DNA from: Brachyhypopomus gauderio
Taxonomy: Eukaryota; Chordata; Actinopteri; Gymnotiformes; Hypopomidae
Assembly: GCF_052324685.1 (NCBI RefSeq)
Contig: NC_135220.1
Location: 24,676,678 to 24,740,677 of the forward strand
Length of the DNA: 64,000 nt
Direction of reading: 5' to 3'
In this document: piece after piece, positions 56,001 through 64,000 of the stretch
Numbering within the stretch: position 1 is the stretch's first letter
Layout of the letters: each line of letters begins with the position of its first letter
The notes under the pieces: model-generated
The model's input: only the letters and a program-made list of their open reading frames with translations
What the model was told of the DNA's origin: nothing
Databases searched by the model: none
Position numbers and translations under genes: made by a program

Positions 56001-58095
56001 ACACTCACTGCCTTACTCATGCTCACTACAATGCTCCGCAGACTTGTGCCTGGCCATCTGTTGTCAGGTTCAGTTTGTGTCTGACATCCTCCAGCCCTTC
56101 ATCACTGGCTAGTCTGTGACCACAGGAATGGTACTGCCTGTATATTTTGGAACGGCAAATCAGTGATGACCAGTGATGAACAGGAGCATCGGATGGCTGA
56201 CGAATCGTGCACGTCCACAGATGGACCACCATCTGTAACTGCACACACAGAACCTATAAGACTGGCGTAGCTAACAGTGACCAGAGAGTGGCGCTACTCC
56301 TCAGGGGTTCTTAATACAGGGGCTGGTGTGGCAGCATATGGGGTTTGGTAAACACTGAGCTGGCCTTTGCTCTCTTTTCCCAGCTTGAGGGTGAGCGTGG
56401 GTCTCTGAAGAGCCAGCTGGCAGTGAATGAGAGGTAAGTTGCAGTGACGTGTGTCTGACGCTGGAAATACAGCACCCTGTAATTACAGTCACTGTTAAGA
56501 AACCAGCATCTCCTAAAAGAACTTTCAGTGTTGTGGCTGGGAAAGGGTGAGATTGTTTCATTTCTGGCAAGATCTGATCTGAAAAATCTCTAATCAAGAT
56601 GTTAAATCTGTTCTTAAATCTCCCTCGACTATCGACTTATGTACAGGGCAGGGCTTACAGGGTGCAGGAGAGATGGGGTTTGTTAAGGCTCGTTAGAAAC
56701 GAGGGCCTGCGGAAGACGAGCTAAAAGCATTCTGCTGGATTCCTCTAAGGGACTCTAAAAATAGGCCTCACGCGGCAGCCGGATTCACACGCTACTCTGG
56801 AGCCCCCAGGAAGTTGCAGGAAGTAGGATTAGTTTGGTGTGCAGTTTCCCTGGTCCAAGTTACCATAGCTTTTTTATGTAGATGTATTTTGTCCTAAATA
56901 TAGCAAATATTCTCGCAGTTCAGCTCATATGCTTGCCTTGTTTTTGCAGAGACCTTAATCTGTGCAATACAATGAGCGAGTGCTCTACATCTGTTTCATA
57001 TACTTGTGTTGTTTTATTTAAAAATGCATAATGTCAGCTAGAGTTTTATTCTAAGAAGAGTCTGTTCTTACAGGGAGAACCCCAATGCATTAATATCAGA
57101 GAGGGACAAAGAACTGGAGGCATTAAGAAATGAGGTAAGAGCTCTCATGTGCATGTTGTCGCATTTGGCACGCGAGTGCCGAGTTTGATGCGAGCGCGCC
57201 GTGTCCTCCAGATCGCCGTGCTGCGGGGCGAGAGTGCCATGGCCAAAACGCTGCAGGCTGCCGTGGAGACTCTGGAGAGGGACAAGCTGCAGCTGCAAAA
57301 CAAGGTGCACTGTCTGGAGCTAGAGCTGGGCGGCAACCAGCCACAGGCCCCGCCCCCCGGCCACGCCCTGGCTTCCTCAGGTAACGTATTGGCCGGAGGC
57401 CTCACTGACTTCGCACGATACTCGCTTTGGCTACCTTGGCTTTTGTCGCGTTTTTGTGTAACGTGCGTGACGCGTCTTTACGCAGGAGACGTGGCCATTA
57501 ACCAGCTTAGGGAAGAGAAGGAGTTTGCTGAGGGGCAGGTAAACAAACACATAAACAAACAAACAGATCCTTGGGCTCGGCTTGTGTTTCATCGTGTTTT
57601 GCCACTTTGGAGCCGGGCTGCGTGTGCTCAGCCGTTCCTCCCGTGTGCCAGATCAACTTCCTGAATTCAGTCATTGTGGATCTTCAGAGGAAGAACGAAG
57701 AGCTGAAGGTGAAGCTGAAGAAAATGGCCTTGGCCAAGTTCAACGGCAACGACGATGACGGGTGAGCTCGCCTGCCTTCACGTTCGGTTCAGGCCGCGCG
57801 TGGTGCGGATTTCCAGCCGAACCCCTCGACCCTGACCCCCTGTGCTTCTTCGTCCTTCCTCATCAGGTCCGGTGAGGTCAAGAAGAAGAAGAAAGCCCCT
57901 CCTCGAGTCTTCTGCGACATCTGCGACTGTTTCGACCTGCACGACACTGAAGACTGTCCCACCCAGACGCAGTCGGCCGACTCCCCTCCACACAGCACAC
58001 ACCACGGCAGCCGCGGGGGCGAGCGGCCCTACTGTGACATCTGCGAGGCGTTCGGCCACTGGACGGACTCCTGCAACGACGACCAAACCTTCTAG
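43146..58095 (+). CDS. clip1: clip1, CAP-Gly linker protein CLIP-170 (complete, 21 coding exons)
   Basis: Microtubule plus-end tracking protein linking growing microtubules to dynactin and membranes. Exons: 43146-43233, 43335-43945, 46159-46283, 46379-46574, 46685-46882, 47003-47106, 47269-47329, 48396-48500, 49028-49153, 49370-49486, 49823-49880, 50001-50221, 50852-50914, 53968-54074, 54738-54861, 56384-56433, 57074-57134, 57212-57380, 57486-57538, 57652-57761, 57867-58095. The sum is 2976 nt, 991 residues, phase-consistent. Two CAP-Gly domains each carry GKNDG (residues 92-96 and 265-269), separated by an Ala/Thr/Ser-rich linker. A Ser-rich segment and a long coiled coil follow (about 320-890). 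At the C-terminus are CCHC zinc knuckles [15 protein letters not shown] and [14 protein letters not shown], then DDQTF, which keeps a terminal aromatic. The knuckles exclude CLIP2. The coiled coil is about 400 residues shorter than human CLIP1, so it is either a compact form or has unseen exons. Confidence 0.95.
43705..43800 (+). repeat. 36-bp coding tandem repeat in the clip1 linker
   Basis: Two exact and one partial copy of a 36-nt unit encode [12 protein letters not shown] between the CAP-Gly domains. The frame is kept because the unit is a multiple of three. It lengthens a disordered linker rather than a domain. Confidence 0.85.
44072..45310. mobile_element. non-autonomous hAT-like element in clip1 intron
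   Basis: The ends match as inverted repeats: gtgctgggcggtataccag on the left, and ggccataccacccagcac on the right. The interior resembles that of the element at 22218-23114 in one block (ttatgtttgcggggtttaaa.. acaaggtggaatt). It includes a tandem pair of gtagtgggg.. ccacttattttaac segments near 44620-44730 and a G run at 45235-45249. Target duplication unclear in AT-rich flanks. Confidence 0.65.
45311..46158 (+). other. clip1 intron, no exon
   Basis: (AT)n and (GA)n stretches at about 45310-45345 are followed by unique sequence. The next exon begins at 46159. Nothing else is recognised. Confidence 0.4.
51968..52018 (+). repeat. (TC)n microsatellite in clip1 intron
   Basis: Imperfect CT repeats within the 3 kb intron between the exons ending 50914 and starting 53968. 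Open frames crossing it on both strands are low-complexity artefacts. Confidence 0.85.
52440..52706 (+). promoter_or_regulatory. clip1: candidate internal promoter of clip1
   Basis: A GC-box-like ggggcgg lies at about 52482-52488, followed by an AT element (ttacataatga) and a CT-rich initiator-like stretch (52590-52660) immediately before a good first-exon frame. The composition differs from the flanking intron. This is evidence by arrangement only. Confidence 0.3.
52707..52793 (+). CDS. clip1: candidate alternative first coding exon of clip1
   Basis: An ATG at 52707 opens 29 codons ([18 protein letters not shown].., ending SVYASHYQ) that finish exactly at a GT donor (CAG|GTACTG). Phase 0 matches the next clip1 exon at 53968, so a transcript starting here would encode about 29 new residues plus the distal coiled coil and both zinc knuckles, without CAP-Gly domains. 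The sequence is not low-complexity. A chance frame of this length with a matching donor phase cannot be excluded. Confidence 0.35.
53035..53078 (+). repeat. (TG)n microsatellite in clip1 intron
   Basis: About 21 TG units in the same intron, about 0.9 kb upstream of the exon at 53968. It is not adjacent to a splice site. Confidence 0.95.
54898..55514. mobile_element. probable MITE in clip1 intron
   Basis: It begins cagtggtggacacaaacc and ends tagccaccacag, an approximate inverted repeat. Inside, copies of tacttgagtaaa and acttaagtac recur near both ends in opposite orientation, as in a common fish hAT-type MITE. It interrupts a CACTACCAC-rich simple repeat that resumes after 55515. Confidence 0.6.
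55545..55850. mobile_element. hAT-like fragment with cggatcgcgatc-type end
   Basis: It starts caggggtgcccaatacgtcg, followed by two copies of gatctactggtcgat. The opposite end cannot be delimited, because the sequence merges into a T-rich run and then the ctcactaccac simple repeat (55850-56035). Probably a truncated transposon end. Confidence 0.5.
55850..56035 (+). repeat. imperfect tandem simple repeat (ctcactaccac / ctgccttactc)
   Basis: Alternating blocks of about 35 bp built from cactcactgccttactcatg and ctcactaccacaatcaca occur several times. It is part of the same low-complexity tract as 55500-55545, which was split by the insertions above. Confidence 0.75.
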
Positions 58096-59554
58096 ATGCC
58101 CCAAACCCCTCTCCCAGCCCCACTCCATTTTAAAACCAGGCAATGCACAAAATGCTTTTAACAAGGTCAGCCCCTATTTTTGTACACTATATGTTTGTAC
58201 ACGCGTTCTGTACATTCCTCTGCTGAAGGCTATGCAGTGCTGCTTTTTGGAACTGTCCGGAAGGGATCTTTTTAGTGTAATGTTCGTACCGTCTTGTGTT
58301 TAGCATAGTTTGTTTTTACAGTCCTACGTGACTTGACACCATGGTTGTTGATTAAGTGGAAATTAAGTGATATGTGGTAGAGACTCCAGACAGACAAAGC
58401 TCACAGAGGGCAGCTTTCTGTCCTGTGCTGCACCGCCCTCCAACTCTAAGCTGACCGATAGGAACTTATTGCACTGCTCACTTTAAATGCATTCCTTGTT
58501 ACATATTCAGCACACACATAACTGCCCTTTCTCAGTTGATGTCTTAAGTTATTCTTTTATATTTCAGAATTGTCTGAGAGATGTCATGATACTGTGTCTT
58601 ATGAATGGCTTTTTAAGTGTTTTATGTCATGTCCACTAAATTAATCAAAGCACAAGTTTTGATCATATTGTATATCTGTATAATTGCAATATTTATATTG
58701 ACATTTACAAAATAAGCTGTAAAACTGCAAAATGACCTGTTTTTTGCCAGAAATTATGCAAAGATACAATGTGGGTATTTTTGCTTTGTTTAAAGAGATT
58801 CTATGTATATTATCATTTTGTTTTGATTGCAATGAAAGAAGTATTTGTAATAACAACCAAATATGGTTAACGTCCGTTATAACATTGTGAGAATCTAATG
58901 ATCATCCTGCTCATGAAATATATAATTACTAACTCAGTATAACAAAACAAATTTTGGTGTCCTTATTTGTGACCTGCTCGACTTTTGTTTTTTTTTCTTT
59001 TTAAAGTCATCCGTCAAACTTGTCTATGCAGTTTACACTTGATATTTGGTTTCTACTCTCAATACATACTGTAACATTTAACTATAGATTTTTAAAATTA
59101 CATCACTATAGCTAACTAGTTTATTGTTCAGTTTCATGCTTGGTCATGTTTGTTTAACTGCATATCAGTTATCCCACCACCACAAACCAATCAACTCCAA
59201 AACACACGTGCTTACACAATACAGGCTGCTTAATTTTAGAGTTCTTCCATAGTAGTCAAATGGAATTAGTGGCTCAAAACAAAACACAATATCATAAATG
59301 CACATAAACCTGACCAAAGGGAGGTTTGCCTACAAGGTTTTTTATCCTTGGTCTTACGGTGAAGTGCATTGCTGACCACCACATCCATACAAGTTTCTCA
59401 ACCCCAAGCTAATATTAAGTACATGTAATGAAGTGAATGATATTCTATCAATATGAAGGGGCCATAAACAAACACTAATGTGAACACATTCCAATATCAA
59501 ACCTGATATCTTTAATTAAAACAGTTTAGTATGATTCTCTACTGTCAGAATAAA
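58096..59554 (+). other. clip1: clip1 3'UTR region with candidate poly(A) signals
   Basis: AT-rich sequence without a gene follows the stop. Plus-strand candidates are ATTAAA at 59515-59520 and AATAAA at 59549-59554. The same ATTAATTAAA-type block (59511-59520) also reads as ATTAAA on the minus strand, so the convergent clip1 and bcl7a transcripts may end at, or overlap around, this point. Confidence 0.4.
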
Positions 59555-60210
59555 TAAATGCATGTGTATGTGTACAAGATAAAAATCTGGTTTTATAAAT
59601 CTGGTCCCAATTTTCCCCCCAATGTATTTTCTTTCAGTGAGGTTAAAGGTAGACTGCAACAATATATTTACTGTCAAAAATGAAAATAACTTCCAAATTA
59701 TGCTGGTTTAGTGAACATAATTGATCTGTTTTTCCATTTATATTGCCAAAAGTCCAGCACTGCTGCTTTGAGGTATATTTTGAACTTTTTCCCCCTTTCA
59801 CACTTGTAACAGATTACTTTCCCCCCATTCTAAAGATCCACTCAAAAATCCTGCACTACAAGAGTAGTAATTTACATACACTGTAATTAGTATTCACAAT
59901 TTTCCATTTGGTTCCACGGTAACTGATGCCTCATTAGAGGTCCTTGACAGGAACACAGTCAAAGACAGCAGCCGCAGTGCCGCCCTGGTGTAGGCCTGGG
60001 TTTTTCGTTACAGAGATAACCACAGTTCTAGTGTCAGCTAATTACTGAGAATGTACTTTAAATGTAGTTCATGAGAGGTTAAAAAAATAAATAAAAACAA
60101 TGTCAAAAAACAAACCACAAACTCCTTTCACTTTCACAAGCATCCAGTCTTCAGTGGGAATGTGCTACACACTTCTCCGCTAGAGAGGGAACATCCTCAC
60201 AAGTCATTCC

Positions 60211-60245
<35 letters not shown>

Positions 60246-60635
60246 GTCAAGCATTTCAATCAGCCAAAATATACCCAACCGAAGATCATTAACTCAAAAC
60301 GCAGACGACTACATCAACACAACTGTAGCCAAGCCTGACAAATCTATGCAGAGCGCCGATGTTCCTGATCAACCACAATGCTCCACGCGAAACGTCCGGT
60401 GTCGTGATGACGGCAGCGTTCCCGCAGGAGCTCACCATTCCTCGGAAGGCCTTTCTTACGTAGGCACAGTGGGCGCTGCGAAAATCCTTTTCCTAAAACT
60501 TGACTAGCAGGAGGAAGAAGAGGAGGGTGAAAGAGTAAAAGGTTCCCTTGGCAACATGGCGAGTGTGAGCGTTTCACTATGAGGGCCGAGAAGAGGTCAC
60601 CTGCTTCCCAGCCTTCCCAGCCCATCGAAACAACC
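59555..60635 (-). other. bcl7a: bcl7a 3'UTR region
   Basis: This is downstream of the bcl7a stop on the minus strand. It contains an A31 tract at about 60211-60241. The nearest minus-strand signals are ATTAAA at 59516-59511 and AATAAA at 59126-59121 (tttatt on plus). The minus-strand frame 60344-60742 covers the last exon in the wrong frame and is not a gene. Confidence 0.4.
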
Positions 60636-63060
<2,425 letters not shown>

Positions 63061-63818
63061 TTTGTTCACGAATTTCACGTGTTTCTTCTTTAAATGTAAT
63101 ATTTCTTTGAGAAAAAGCGAAATTTTCCCTTTATTAATTGGTCTGGGTTTTTTGTTATGTTGGGCTATGTCTTTACTTTTTACAACAACGGCCTACCTTA
63201 ATTTGCTAATGAAACGCTCCATAACAAAAAGGAACATAAAGTTAAGACTGCATTGTGTACACACATAAAACGACAGTCAAGTGATCAGTGGAAAACACGG
63301 AACAGCATTGTATCCATGTATCAAGTAGGCTATTGACCTTGGATATATGTATGAAGTCATTCGCAAAAACTACCCAATCACTAGGGACAAGTTTGTTATT
63401 TTTTTTATTATTTCTGTCAACAAATCAAATATTACTTCTGAGTTAAGCATACGTTTCTTTAATTAATACCAATGGGAAAAGCCACCACAATTGTAAATCT
63501 CTTTTGCAGACGGACTTAGGATATAAATAGGGTATACAATATCTAAGGTTCTGTATTACATAATATGTTATGTTTTACATATATATATATATATATATAT
63601 TTTATTTATTTACAATAATAACATTGTATTTTGATGATTCAAGAAATCCTTCCTGTACAGTCAAGAATAATAATGAAGTTTACTAAACATTTTCTTTCCA
63701 AGATATACATTTTGCCCAAAGCAAAGAAGTAGACACAGCAGAGGTTGACCATGCACTTATCCCATAAGACTTATTAGGGGTGTTCTCCACATCTCCGCAT
63801 CACTCTTTTAATGCTGCT
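63061..63818. other. intergenic DNA between bcl7a and the receptor gene
   Basis: AT-rich, with a short (AT)n at about 63577-63601. No exon or RNA gene is seen. Part will be the 3'UTR of the receptor on the minus strand. Confidence 0.4.
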
Positions 63819-64000
63819 TTAACTGCTGTTGGTTTTTATTATTGCCTGACTGCTATTATTTTCAGTTTTTTTCCACCCGAGTTTCTTAATTAGTTTCTGT
63901 AAAGTGCCACTGAAGGCAGGAGTGGAGAAGTAGTAAACAAGTGGGTTGAGCACACTGTTGAAGTAGGTAAAGCAGACTGAGGAGTAAAACGCCAGGTTTA
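63819..64000 (-). CDS. class A GPCR, C-terminal end; hydroxycarboxylic-acid-receptor-like (partial)
   Basis: The minus-strand frame enters at the window edge and ends at TAA (63821-63819). It reads FYSSVCFTYFNSVLNPLVYY, then FSTPAFSGTLQKLIKKLGWK and a Ser/Asn-rich end. The NSVLNPLVYYF block is the NPxxY motif of transmembrane helix 7, followed by an amphipathic helix 8 (FSGTLQKLIKKL). The phrase PLVYYFS resembles HCAR receptors, and HCAR genes lie near CLIP1 and BCL7A in human, so HCAR-like is the first guess. OXGR/P2Y-like or GPR31-like receptors remain possible. The rest of this probably single-exon gene is outside the window. Confidence 0.6.
   Translation of the reverse strand, partial: NLAFYSSVCFTYFNSVLNPLVYYFSTPAFSGTLQKLIKKLGWKKTENNSSQAIIKTNSS

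Overview
The window is vertebrate nuclear DNA, and a teleost fish is the best fit. It holds multi-exon genes with GT-AG introns, all of families known in vertebrates. It is also rich in fish-type repeats: two damaged Tc1/mariner elements, several non-autonomous hAT elements, LINE tails ending in (ATTTG)n or (ATT)n, L1 and Ty3/gypsy scraps, and long microsatellites. I rebuilt the gene models by hand from splice sites, reading frame and remembered family sequences. No alignment or database search was run.

Layout. (1) 489-6689 (+): the 3' fourteen exons of zmiz2, a SUMO-ligase-like transcriptional coregulator with an SP-RING. (2) 9905-12506 (+): complete ppia (cyclophilin A), five exons. (3) 13388-16837 (-): complete rnf122, a membrane RING-H2 ubiquitin ligase, convergent with ppia. 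Its upstream non-coding exon ends at 17442. (4) 17.8-26.4 kb: a gene-poor stretch with L1 and gypsy remnants and a hAT element nested in an older retroposon. (5) 26397-28309 (-): complete dusp26, a dual-specificity phosphatase. (6) 32124-33167 (-): a long acidic open frame with a basic C-terminus that I do not recognise. (7) 33.7-41.1 kb: a repeat block with a 21-bp minisatellite inside an inverted-repeat element, a palindromic MITE, the two Tc1 copies, and a roughly 190-bp satellite with an inverted copy. (8) 43146-58095 (+): complete clip1 (CLIP-170), 21 coding exons, with a possible internal alternative first exon at 52707. (9) 60636-62937 (-): complete bcl7a, convergent with clip1. (10) 63819-64000 (-): the C-terminal end of a class A GPCR, probably hydroxycarboxylic-acid-receptor-like.

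The genes do not form one pathway. From memory of the human map they fall into three conserved neighbourhoods: ZMIZ2-PPIA (7p13), RNF122-DUSP26 (8p12) and CLIP1-BCL7A-HCAR (12q24.31). In this fish they lie head to tail within 64 kb, with repeat-rich DNA between the blocks.

I did not find a convincing new molecular system. The observations most worth following are: a 62/63-identical inverted copy of the rnf122 exon 4 splice acceptor inside rnf122's own intron 1; a zmiz2 exon with UG repeats on both sides; the internal clip1 first exon; the unrecognised frame at 32-33 kb; and a one-base frame break in the penultimate zmiz2 exon.
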